NCBI GenBank assembly: GCA_020722705.1
Contig: DYKI01000035.1
Coordinates: 1-33,646 of the forward strand
Source of the DNA: Chthonomonas calidirosea
GTDB taxonomy: Bacteria; Armatimonadota; Chthonomonadetes; Chthonomonadales; CAJBBX01
Reading direction: 5' to 3'
DNA: 33,646 nucleotides
Part shown: positions 15,601-22,584 of the stretch, one piece after another
Layout: the number at the start of each line of letters is the position of its first letter
Position numbering within the stretch: position 1 is the first letter of the stretch
The notes under the pieces: generated by a model
What the model saw: only the letters and a program-made list of their open reading frames with translations
Database searches by the model: none
Told to the model about the DNA's origin: nothing
Translations under genes and position numbers: made by a program

Positions 15601-16134
15601 GATCAGTGCGGCGCTCAGTCCGATCGGCACGCAGGGCATGAGCAGAACACCGGTACGCTGGAGCCACTCCACACCCATTACCTGGCGCACGCCGGCAATG
15701 ATGAAGGCGGCCGCCACGGCCGCGAGAAGTTTTAGCCAGTGGGCCTCCAGAAGTTCGGTCATCGAGGGCAACTTGGAGGTCCGCTTCGGTGCAGGTGTTT
15801 CCGGTGGATGCGCGGATGTCGAGGCGTCCGGGTACTGCGGGGGAGCCTGCGCCTCCGAGGACACCGGCGACACGACGCGATCGCGGGACACATTCGCAGC
15901 TTCGGCAGCCGACGGTATCGTTTTCGAGTGCTGCAATCGCTTGCGGTACATGCGCTCGAGCCGCGCCGCACTGCCTGACGGGATGATGCCCTGCCGACGC
16001 CAGATCGGTATCTCGCCGAGCAGGAACTCGATGCATCGGTCTTCCGGAACCGTCGGACTCATCGCTGCGCCGCATGACGCGCAGAACGTGGCCCAGTCCT
16101 GGTTCCGGTACCCGCATTGCCTGCAGTCGCCCAT
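12616..16134 (-). CDS. Very large zinc-ribbon multi-pass membrane protein, DUF2339-like
   Basis: The 1172-residue product begins with a zinc ribbon CRQCG...FCASCG (Cys4, Cys7, Cys18, Cys21). Next is a short helical segment (FLLGEIPIWRRQGIIP...ARLERMYRKRL) resembling the start of DUF2157-type proteins, then a disordered Pro/Ser-rich linker (about 75-120). From about residue 125 to the end there is an almost unbroken series of hydrophobic helices, roughly 30 by eye. The start of the membrane part (LLEAHWLKLLAAVAAAFIIAGV) recalls DUF2339, a family of large membrane proteins with no known function. ATG 16134 has AAGGAA upstream; the longer frame to 16179 would place a tail before the zinc ribbon. 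It is the last gene of the long minus-strand run, 167 nt behind the phosphohexomutase. Confidence 0.8.
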   Translation of the reverse strand: MGDCRQCGYRNQDWATFCASCGAAMSPTVPEDRCIEFLLGEIPIWRRQGIIPSGSAARLERMYRKRLQHSKTIPSAAEAANVSRDRVVSPVSSEAQAPPQYPDASTSAHPPETPAPKRTSKLPSMTELLEAHWLKLLAAVAAAFIIAGVRQVMGVEWLQRTGVLLMPCVPIGLSAALIRFSVMSARPVSVGARACGGIGIALVSFAVTSINHRWLGDAVPQGWAIALASMACSGAGLGVLRATGDRTYEHYVLGFATLTAPLLALAALDTHSTLEARPWHLAASLAVIGSLHLGLAAQRRLHDRTTGDQQRETPFLWGSVALGVAAMLSIADAGLRGPTAIPAIMILAACAAVSGVAARLMASAELAVGSIGAVTLTGTFTVAHDPAAGSVEFGLLAVALGVLWIVLARTCADLRSQSGMPLSRPYILAALAAFCVAGALLALRLLGWADGSRLAPDEWPRCILLASLCGSAFAGMAARLRRPQVMFASAAAFAGAVALAFHRYLQMDIADVRREGGHDLALACLALVTVALAAHRRSPSVVLETVWPRTWAAPWAHVGAVLGAFGVADLICSATLHGADIGTWFGLLGVAAILLSAAYVLRVSEEAELPAILAGTGLATLSAATGLAGHVLIPKGGVTIGLMAATWVLVTSAQVTRDPFGRRLARPSQWHLPLSVIGTLTFAATLASVGSSPHMLSVQTLAIGAIGLALSPVFSRNGHPLSTSLSACAIGAAWLIAYTPGESMPGAIGLITTASLICALAYGRSAVQGFVQSAWLSAVISVMSCFGAVQWIGVAPQWTLLAMIPGLAAVFAVGEFVTLPEALRSPLRQTAVISAIAGIAGHELWQIASGPTVGYAPLHSGITDHRASAISIGAVATLLIIGTLRRRSGPWCLAACASATLATAHACNIAQPAPPTWAARFALCAMAYLPVMLAAKRHDGFRALSGEITAMGSVHAFLAYAVGLLSAGTPDQGTYSVLAIMLTGLTSVSLYALGRGSLYAHAGLGAFLTAYALYLYSRLGMDYGVLDLYLIPVGLYLLLLGHLADAKNRGNEMQALWWTGLSVTVFPTFVAFMRHFHAGGTAVHALLLVAECIAAIIWGIGHRIRAFVVVGATFALAFAIVLGSATARHLVIGAFALIVGLAMLAAVYHLSTRAAETRAWFARIRTNWHTWK

Positions 16135-16301
16135 GGAGCTCGTTCCTTGCGGCCCGCCACGCAGAGGCTCGATCGGCACGCGGCGGAGGCCGTTGATGTG
16201 CGATCCTATGGTACGTTAAGCACAGGCCGGTGTCCATCGGGCGGAAGTACCAATGCCCAGGTGGTTCGGTCCCGAATGGACGGGACGTTGGTGCAGTGGG
16301 A

Positions 16302-17957
16302 TCAGCCTTGATACTCGGGGCCTGCGCCGTAGCGGGCGGCTATCCTGCCGATCTCGGCCTTCAGCTCCGTCGCGAGCGCTTGATGCGAGGCGGAGACCTC
16401 CCACCTCGCAAGATGGTCCTCGCTCTGCGAGACTCGTTCGCTTACCTGGTACCACTCTGTCGCCCCGAGATCGGCGGATGCTTCGGACACAGGTTCGGAA
16501 ATGCGGCTGTGACCGGAAGGCGCATGCCGTGACGTCGAGCCGAGCCCATCGAAATCCGACTGATCCGCATGGCCGACCGCGGGCAAGCCGTAGCGGAGCA
16601 GATCGGCTTCGAGCGGGGTACCGTCCGTCATGGCCGTGACGACCTCGGCGCCCGATGCCGCCAATCGTTCGCGAACGGCTTCCAGCGCCTCGGCACGCTT
16701 GCCATCGTCAGGGAAGACATAGCCCCACTCGCGCTCGCGTCCGGTTGACGCTTGGAGCGCGGCCATCTGGGCAAAGCGCTCCGGCGACTCCTTCCATGCC
16801 CGGGCTGTGAGCAGGGCGAAGTAGAGCGTGTTCTCTGTACAGAAGCGGATGCCGTCGAGCACAAAGGACTCGTAGAAGTGCGCCGACTCCTCGACGGCTC
16901 CAATGGCGGCCTCATCGTTCAGCATGGCGTGCTTGATGTGCGAATGCCCGCTCCTGATCAGCCGAACACTCGCGCCTGCACGCGTCATTTCGGCGACGGC
17001 AAGCGGATTCGACTTGGTGTCTGCGAACACGACGGGATGCTGCGGCGCCGCCATAAAGGGGATTGGGCTCATGTCGGCCTGCTTCGCGGCGGTCATTCGT
17101 TTGATGATCAGGGGGAGTATTGCCGCATACACGAAGCTCGACGCCAGCAGCGTACCGTCGGAGAGATACACGTCCAGCCGGTCGGCGTCGCCGTCGAAGA
17201 ACATGGCCAGATCGTAGCCGCCAGTCGCAAGCTCGGACAGGCCCTGGGCGATCACATCCTGCTTCACGGGGTTCGGGTCGCCCAATGGGAACGCGGAGTC
17301 AGGTGAGAAATGGAGCGGGGTCAGGCACGCTTCTGCCGAGGTGAAGCCCAGCATCAGCTCGCGTGCTCCCGCTGCGTTCAAGTAGTCGTGGAGAACTCGA
17401 ACGCGCTTCAGGTCGCCCGGCTGAACCTGCGCCAGGCGCAGACTGAACGAGATGTAGCCCGGCGTCGCGTCGAACGCCGTTATGCGTCCTCTGCGGCGCA
17501 GGTGCGAAGCGGAGTGCGACGCGGACAAATCGGACCGGTACAGCTCCTCTATCTTGCTCAGCCCCCCTTCAGGTCCGATGCCACGTGCGAGTGGAGTCAC
17601 GTAGGGGCCAACCAGCTTGCGGCCTGTGTCGCCCGCCGGATTGTGCGACGCTCCTATGAAGACGCCGGCAAGGTCCGCGTGCCGCATGGCTGCATAGTAG
17701 AACTGGCAGACTCCGGTCACTCCGGGCAGAACCACGCAGTTGAGCCCGGCATCCGCGTAGGCATGGGCAGTTATCTCCATGAGTTTCGGACCTGATGCCC
17801 GAGCGTCGTGGGCGATGACGGCGCCATCCACCTCCAGCACGTCGCGCATGTAGCAGGCCTCGGCGCGGGCGAGGCGCAGAGCAAGTTCATCGGTGAGGAG
17901 CACGGCGCGCGTGCGAATGTCGTTGGATCGAAACATGGAGAGATTCAGGTCGGTCAT
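16302..17957 (-). CDS. Phosphohexomutase family protein (phosphomanno-/phosphoglucomutase-like), variant active site
   Basis: Members of this superfamily move phosphate between C1 and C6 of hexoses through a phosphoserine. The 551-residue product has the phosphoserine loop GVFIGASHNPAGD (Ser104) and the metal loop FFDGDADR (Asp255, 257, 259). The sugar loop reads VEESAHFY (Glu356, Glu357, Ser358, His360) in place of the usual EESGH or EMSGH. The C-terminal phosphate-binding loop, normally RPSGTEP, appears as RVSQSEDHLARWEV (508-521). Catalytic parts are therefore intact, but two substrate-contact loops differ, and the protein is about 90 residues longer than a typical bacterial enzyme. Substrate cannot be assigned. 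ATG 17957 gives the natural start (MTDLNLSMFRSNDIRT), though its ribosome site is weak; ATG 17996 is an alternative. It lies 114 nt after the ABC exporter genes. Confidence 0.85.
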   Translation of the reverse strand: MTDLNLSMFRSNDIRTRAVLLTDELALRLARAEACYMRDVLEVDGAVIAHDARASGPKLMEITAHAYADAGLNCVVLPGVTGVCQFYYAAMRHADLAGVFIGASHNPAGDTGRKLVGPYVTPLARGIGPEGGLSKIEELYRSDLSASHSASHLRRRGRITAFDATPGYISFSLRLAQVQPGDLKRVRVLHDYLNAAGARELMLGFTSAEACLTPLHFSPDSAFPLGDPNPVKQDVIAQGLSELATGGYDLAMFFDGDADRLDVYLSDGTLLASSFVYAAILPLIIKRMTAAKQADMSPIPFMAAPQHPVVFADTKSNPLAVAEMTRAGASVRLIRSGHSHIKHAMLNDEAAIGAVEESAHFYESFVLDGIRFCTENTLYFALLTARAWKESPERFAQMAALQASTGREREWGYVFPDDGKRAEALEAVRERLAASGAEVVTAMTDGTPLEADLLRYGLPAVGHADQSDFDGLGSTSRHAPSGHSRISEPVSEASADLGATEWYQVSERVSQSEDHLARWEVSASHQALATELKAEIGRIAARYGAGPEYQG

Positions 17958-18071
17958 GGCACTATGCGTCCGCCCGCTGTTGTCGTGGCGACCCATGAGC
18001 AGCCGTTCCGGCATGCCGGGTCGCGGCACTCTCGCTTGTCCGACCGGGTCTCGCTGTGAGACGATATGCTC

Positions 18072-19022
18072 TCATGCTGAAGCCCCGGTGTAGCTGCGAA
18101 GCCCGAGCCGCCAGAATGCCGACGCGGCCACGACGAGCACGAGGCCCACGCCAAGGGCAGCCACGAGCGTTGTCGGGCTCAACCTTCCGGCGAGCGCCGA
18201 TGCGGGCACCGTCACAATAAAGACGACCGGGACAAGGTAGGTGAGGGCGCCGCGCAGCCATCCTGGATAGATCTCCATTGGGTACCGGGCAGTCTCGAAC
18301 GCCTGCCAGACAATCTGTTCGATGTTGTCAACGCGCACGAACCAGAAGGTGAGTGTTACCAGGATCAGCCAGAACGCGTAAACGACAGCCATGCCGACCG
18401 CGATCGTGAGAGCGAATGCCGCCGCCTGGGCAGGACCCATCGAGATAGACAGACGCCCGATCGTGTATGCCGAAAGCCCGACACCGACAAGGGCGTTGGC
18501 TGCGCGCCATATGTTCAGCATGCGGAACGATGCCATGAACTGCGAGCTGACCGGCTTGAGCAGAACGAAATCGAGCGTGCCCTCGCGTACCTGACTCGAT
18601 ATCTGGCGCATGTTGGGTCCGATGAACATCTCGATCAGGCCATCCATCAGGTAGTAGACAGCGAGCAGGACCATCGCCTGCGCGAATGTCCAGCCCCGCA
18701 GATTGTCCGTATAGGCGTAGGCGATCGAGAGCGAGCCGACCGTGGTCAGCAGCCCCAGCAGGCTCGCGATCACCCGCGCGAAGAAGTCCACGCGATACTC
18801 CATGTCGGCCTGGATGCTCGTTCTGTAGAACACGGCCAGCATGCGCAGATGGAACGCGACGGCGCCTGGCAGACTACGGCCCGCCGGCGTGCTGTACCCT
18901 CGCTCGTGCGTGATCTGCGGCGCTACAGCGGCGGGAAGCTCGTCGGGATAGGTTCGTTGTTGGGTGCGCTGAGGATGCTCGCTATCCCGCTGCATCTGGT
19001 GGGGGGGCGGGGCCACGGTCAT
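18072..19022 (-). CDS. ABC-2 type exporter permease (COG3694/4587-type), second subunit
   Basis: This 316-residue inner-membrane protein has six or so hydrophobic segments and the features of the ABC2_membrane_6 permeases, which occur as a pair with one ATPase. Seen here are MEYRVDFFARV before the first helix, the loop VREGTLDFVLLKPVSSQF that contacts the ATPase, and AFETARYPMEIYPGWLRG near the end. ATG 19022 overlaps the stop of the partner permease as ATGA and has TAGGAG just upstream. This start adds an unusual proline- and charge-rich cytoplasmic tail of about 57 residues before the family's normal beginning; an internal ATG at 18842 would remove it but has no ribosome site. The transported substrate is unknown for this family. 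Confidence 0.88.
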   Translation of the reverse strand: MTVAPPPHQMQRDSEHPQRTQQRTYPDELPAAVAPQITHERGYSTPAGRSLPGAVAFHLRMLAVFYRTSIQADMEYRVDFFARVIASLLGLLTTVGSLSIAYAYTDNLRGWTFAQAMVLLAVYYLMDGLIEMFIGPNMRQISSQVREGTLDFVLLKPVSSQFMASFRMLNIWRAANALVGVGLSAYTIGRLSISMGPAQAAAFALTIAVGMAVVYAFWLILVTLTFWFVRVDNIEQIVWQAFETARYPMEIYPGWLRGALTYLVPVVFIVTVPASALAGRLSPTTLVAALGVGLVLVVAASAFWRLGLRSYTGASA

Positions 19023-19834
19023 GCTCCTACTGCCGAGTACTGCTTGACGCCGGCCGACCAGACGACGCGGAAAACGCCGATGCCTACGAGCAGCCAGACG
19101 GTCTGCAGCGCCATGCCGGAAAGGGCCGACTGGATCGGCACGCGCCCCAGCGCCAGTTCGACCGGGAATGCGCCCATGTACCAGAACGGCGTCAGTCGTG
19201 AAATCGTGGCTATCCAGCCCGGCATGAGCGCGATGGGCGCTATTCGCCCGGCCAGAAAGGCATCGAGGACAAAGTAGAACTGGTTGATCGCGTCAACGCG
19301 CGTGGTCCAGAACGCGATCGTGGCGAGTGTGTACTGCCAGACATAACGGATGACGGCGGCAAGCGCCAGCGCAGGAAGAGACAGCATCAGCCCCACCGGC
19401 GATGCAGGCATGGCAGGCCTGAGCACGACGAAGAGGATGAACCAGGCGGGCACAAGGATGATGCTCGTGATAACCTTGAACCCAATGTTGTAGCTCGCGT
19501 CGGCGTGGATCGGATGCAGGGGACGCAGGAGCTGGGGCGATAGGCTGCCCGTTCGGACGCGGTAGGCGAACTCGAAGGCATCCCACGACATGGTGATGTG
19601 GCCGTAAATCATATAGACCAGGAAGTACGCCGCGAAGTCGCTTCGTGTGAATGACTGCGACGCGCCGACCACATCGGATCCCCGCGAATGGGCAGCCGCG
19701 GTCCAGACTGCCAGGCTGACCAGCGGTCCCACGAAGCCCCAGACTGCCCATATCAGGATCGCGAACCTGTATTGCATGAGCATCGCCCATGCAACGCGCA
19801 GGTTCACACGATAGACATCAAGCCAGTACCTCAA
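19019..19834 (-). CDS. ABC-2 type exporter permease (COG4587/3694-type), first subunit
   Basis: This 271-residue inner-membrane permease is the partner of the next gene. It has about six membrane segments, the cytoplasmic loop AYRVRTGSLSPQLLRPLHP that contacts the ATPase, and FYFVLDAFLAGRIAPIALMPGW typical of this permease pair. The apparent start is TTG 19834 (reads as RYWLDVYRVNLRVAWA, a normal family start). The ribosome site is poor, with only AAGG two bases upstream. A degenerate copy of the same start lies 56 nt further upstream (19855-19890). The gene is in line with the ATPase behind it and overlaps the second permease by 4 nt. Confidence 0.87.
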   Translation of the reverse strand: MRYWLDVYRVNLRVAWAMLMQYRFAILIWAVWGFVGPLVSLAVWTAAAHSRGSDVVGASQSFTRSDFAAYFLVYMIYGHITMSWDAFEFAYRVRTGSLSPQLLRPLHPIHADASYNIGFKVITSIILVPAWFILFVVLRPAMPASPVGLMLSLPALALAAVIRYVWQYTLATIAFWTTRVDAINQFYFVLDAFLAGRIAPIALMPGWIATISRLTPFWYMGAFPVELALGRVPIQSALSGMALQTVWLLVGIGVFRVVWSAGVKQYSAVGA

Positions 19835-19854
19835 GACCTTACTCGTACTCCCAC

Positions 19855-19890
19855 TCAGTTCCCTCGATAGACCCCAAGCCAGTGCCTCAC
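19855..19890 (-). pseudogene. Decayed duplicate of the permease start (11-codon upstream ORF)
   Basis: Reading from GTG 19890, the sequence encodes RHWLGVYRGN after the initiator and stops at TGA 19855. The real permease start (19834) encodes RYWLDVYRVN after its initiator: seven of ten residues agree, and 27 of 33 bases. The two copies are 56 nt apart, which is not a multiple of three. The GTG overlaps the ATPase stop codon as GTGA, exactly like the neighbouring gene junctions in this operon. The simplest reading is that this was the original start and that a partial duplication displaced the functional gene. Confidence 0.6.
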
Positions 19891-20924
19891 GAGGCAGACC
19901 CTCCGTTCGTGTCGGGCTCGGCGAAGAGCAAATCTATGACGTCTTCGATTGGCGGGTCCTCGACCGTCAGGTCTACCACTGCTATCTCCCCGAGAATGCG
20001 AGCCACCGTAGCAGGAGTTTCGCTGCGCGGCGCCCTGAGAGTCGCCTTCAGTCCCGATATCTCAACCGCATCGGAGAACCGCGAGAGGTCTGCGCCGGCT
20101 GCGCTGTCCTGCAAATCCAGCCGTATGAGCTTGTACGGCAGTATCCGGTCGGCAAGCTCCTCGAGATCACCGTCGTACAGGAGCTTGCCCCGGTGGATCA
20201 CCACCACCCGGCGGCAGAGGGCGGTGACATCGGCCATGTAGTGGCTGGTCAGCAAGACCGTGGCACCGGTGCGCTTGTTGTAGTCGGCGACGAAGCGCCT
20301 GATGCGCCCCTGCATCGTCACGTCAACGCCAAGCGTTGGCTCGTCCAGGAACAGCACGCGGGGCCGGTGAAGCAGAGCAGCAGCCAGTTCGCATTTCATC
20401 CGCTCCCCGAGCGACAGGCCGCGCACGGGCTTCGTGAGCAGTTCGCCCAGATCGAGCAGCTCCACAAGCTCGTCGAGCGTCTGCTTGAACTGCGCCTTCG
20501 GGATCTCGTAGATGACCTGGTTCACCAGGAACGAGTCCATGGCGGGAATGTCCCAGTTCAACTGGTTTCGGTTGCCCATCACCAGGCTGATAGATCGCAG
20601 GTACTCGTTCTGCCGTCGCCATGGCGTGTACCCGAGGACCGTCGCATGACCTGATGTCGGGTTCAGCAGCCCTGCCAGCATCTTCAGCGTAGTGGTCTTG
20701 CCGGCTCCGTTGGGACCCAGGAAGCCGACGATCTCGCCTGCATGGATGTCGAAGGTCACGTCCGTGACGGCTTTGACCTCTTTGAACTTCCGCCGGAAGA
20801 GGCTCGCGATCGAAGCGCCGAGACCCGCGGGCCGCTCGTGCACTCGATAGACCTTCGACAGCCCGTGAATGTGCACCTGCGCCTCTTCGCCTTCGGTGCC
20901 GTTCGTGCGTATGAGTGCGCTCAC
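19887..20924 (-). CDS. ABC transporter ATPase (COG4586-type exporter)
   Basis: This 345-residue cytoplasmic ATPase powers the two permeases downstream. The nucleotide-binding domain has Walker A GPNGAGKTT (about residue 70), signature LSLGERMKCE, Walker B VLFLDEPTLGVD and the H-loop LLTSHY. The N-terminal stretch YRVHERPAGLGASIASLFRRKFKEVKAV is typical of COG4586 proteins, whose partners are exactly this kind of permease pair. The C-terminal part (about 255-345) is a regulatory extension that ends in VEDPPIEDVIDLLF. GTG 20924 overlaps the CapA-like gene's stop by 4 nt, which supports this start and translational coupling. The substrate is unknown. Confidence 0.93.
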   Translation of the reverse strand: MSALIRTNGTEGEEAQVHIHGLSKVYRVHERPAGLGASIASLFRRKFKEVKAVTDVTFDIHAGEIVGFLGPNGAGKTTTLKMLAGLLNPTSGHATVLGYTPWRRQNEYLRSISLVMGNRNQLNWDIPAMDSFLVNQVIYEIPKAQFKQTLDELVELLDLGELLTKPVRGLSLGERMKCELAAALLHRPRVLFLDEPTLGVDVTMQGRIRRFVADYNKRTGATVLLTSHYMADVTALCRRVVVIHRGKLLYDGDLEELADRILPYKLIRLDLQDSAAGADLSRFSDAVEISGLKATLRAPRSETPATVARILGEIAVVDLTVEDPPIEDVIDLLFAEPDTNGGSAS

Positions 20925-22018
20925 CGCTTGCGGGGTCTCGGCTGACGGTCAACAATGAGGAGGGGTACCAGCGTGGCCTCAGTGACACCCCGGCGGCTCA
21001 CGCGAATGTCCGCCATCGCGGCCCACGGGCCTTCGGGATTGCGCAGAAACGATGGCGAAGGGTTGAACACGAAGTTGCCGAGGCTGTAAAAGATGACCTT
21101 GCCATGGTGCCGTTCGACTGGCTGTACGACGTGCGGATGGTGACCGAGCACGACGTCGGCTCCTGCCCGCAGTGCCTCCGCGGCCAGGCTCTTCTGACGC
21201 CGGCTCGGCGTCGTGACCATCTCGACGCCTGCATGAAGCGAAACGACGACCACGTCGGCCTTTTTCCGGGCCGCGGCAATGTCCACCCGCATAGACGCCG
21301 GCTCGGCCATGGCAACGGATGGACCCGACGCAAGAATCGGCAGCACGGGAGGAAACATCCCCAGATACGCGAGGAACGCGACGCGAACACCCTTACGGGC
21401 CACCACGCGCGGGCTCCGAGCTTCAGACATGGTCAGACCGCCGCCGACCGGCACGACGCCGGCGCGCGTGAGACTGGTGACGGTGTCTGCGAGTCCTCGA
21501 CTGCCGAAGTCCTGTGAGTGGTTGTTGGCCACCGACACGACGTCGAAACCGGCTTTGGCGAGCTTGGCGGCCCAGGTCGGCGATGCCCGGAAGTTGTAGC
21601 GCTTGGGTACGGCGGCCCGGTGAGCAGTCAGGGCGCACTCGAGATTGCCGAATGCAATGTCGGCCTGCTGCAGCGCGGAGAGCATGCGCTCAAATGGGTA
21701 AGACGGTCCCGCTTTGGACGCAGCCTGCTCAACGCCGCGAGCGAAGCACATATCGCCCACTGCCACGATCCGGATGGTGTCCTTGGATCTCTTGGTCGAA
21801 TCAGGTGTCCCGAAGGCCGGGCAGACTGCGCAGAACAGGATGCCGAACACGGCACTGGCGGTCCGGACCAGTGATGTCCATGCGGGCCTGTCGCCGAAAG
21901 ATACCGTCGGCCGTTGTGGCGAGCGATCGGATTGCGCCGAGGCTCTCCCATCAGGCGTGCCTCCTGAGATGAACGGTGCCGCCATATGCTTTGTCGCGCC
22001 CAACCCGGCTCGGGTCAC
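20921..22018 (-). CDS. CapA/PgsA-like metallophosphoesterase-fold protein (membrane-anchored)
   Basis: The 365-residue product has one hydrophobic segment near residues 48-70, so it is probably anchored in the membrane or exported. The PGA_cap domain follows: AVGDMCFARGV, FGNLECALT, SVANNHSQDFG, VVSLHAGVE, LGHHPHVVQPVE and YSLGNFVFNPS, with the metal-binding Asp, Asn and His residues in place. CapA-type proteins take part in poly-gamma-glutamate capsule production in bacilli, but most relatives are uncharacterised; no capB or capC lies nearby, so a capsule role is not supported. GTG 22018 overlaps the previous stop as GTGA. Its placement directly before an ABC exporter, with coupled translation, suggests the two act together. 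Confidence 0.88.
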   Translation of the reverse strand: MTRAGLGATKHMAAPFISGGTPDGRASAQSDRSPQRPTVSFGDRPAWTSLVRTASAVFGILFCAVCPAFGTPDSTKRSKDTIRIVAVGDMCFARGVEQAASKAGPSYPFERMLSALQQADIAFGNLECALTAHRAAVPKRYNFRASPTWAAKLAKAGFDVVSVANNHSQDFGSRGLADTVTSLTRAGVVPVGGGLTMSEARSPRVVARKGVRVAFLAYLGMFPPVLPILASGPSVAMAEPASMRVDIAAARKKADVVVVSLHAGVEMVTTPSRRQKSLAAEALRAGADVVLGHHPHVVQPVERHHGKVIFYSLGNFVFNPSPSFLRNPEGPWAAMADIRVSRRGVTEATLVPLLIVDRQPRPRKR

Positions 22019-22584
22019 TTCGGGTCCGACTCAGGCTCGCTGCGCTTCTCGGGCGGACTGGGAGCCGACGGCTCCGGCTCAATCTGGAACGCCGAAGGTG
22101 TGTGAAGCTTGCCCGCCTTTGTCCAGACATACTGGATAGGAGGAGCCTGGGTCGGCATCACCGGGTTCGGGATGGCCACTTCGAGCACGCCGAACGTCTC
22201 CGGGGCGTTCGGCGGAGGCTTGTGATACACGAACTCCTTCGCGCCGGGCTTGTTGGACACGCGCAGCATCTCGGCCGCGACATAGCGGGGTGCCAGCTCA
22301 GCCAGTTTGTTGGGGTAGCGGCCGTGGTCCTGAACGAACTTGTCCAGGGCCTCGCCGACCTGCTGCATCCGCTGGACTACCTCGCCGGCTTCCTGGGCTG
22401 TAGACACGATGCGCGAATAGGCATTACGGACGTCCGAACGCGACGCGAGCACCACGATGAGAACCACGATGGCGAGCACCGCCACACATCCGCAGCCTGC
22501 GCAGGCAATGCCGCCCCACTTCCAGCAACTTCCGCCATCGCGGCGCTCAGGCGGCGGTGGCGGGTTCATTTCGGGAGCGCTCAT
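22015..22584 (-). CDS. Membrane-anchored protein with pilin-like C-terminal motif, function unknown
   Basis: The 189-residue product has a Pro-rich cytoplasmic start, then a membrane helix (about 24-48, with clustered Cys and Gly). An extracytoplasmic part follows whose segment VGEALDKFVQDHGRYPNKLAELAPRYV follows the pattern seen in type II secretion pseudopilins of the GspG kind (helix, then GRYP and L-x-x-L-x-P-x-Y). It lacks a standard prepilin cleavage site, so it is not a classic pseudopilin. A Pro/Glu-rich tail closes the protein. ATG 22584 overlaps the M42 peptidase stop as ATGA, and its own stop overlaps the CapA-like start. Confidence 0.75.
   Translation of the reverse strand: MSAPEMNPPPPPERRDGGSCWKWGGIACAGCGCVAVLAIVVLIVVLASRSDVRNAYSRIVSTAQEAGEVVQRMQQVGEALDKFVQDHGRYPNKLAELAPRYVAAEMLRVSNKPGAKEFVYHKPPPNAPETFGVLEVAIPNPVMPTQAPPIQYVWTKAGKLHTPSAFQIEPEPSAPSPPEKRSEPESDPK

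Noticed and set aside
19000..19016. A run of seven G near the start of the second permease as a phase-variation tract
   Set aside because: Similar 7-nt runs occur at about 5074-5080 in ffh and 8821-8827 between genes, as expected from base composition; the frame is intact here and there is no sign of switching.
20921..22018. A poly-gamma-glutamate capsule locus suggested by the CapA-like gene
   Set aside because: No capB or capC homologue is present; single CapA-fold genes occur widely without capsules.
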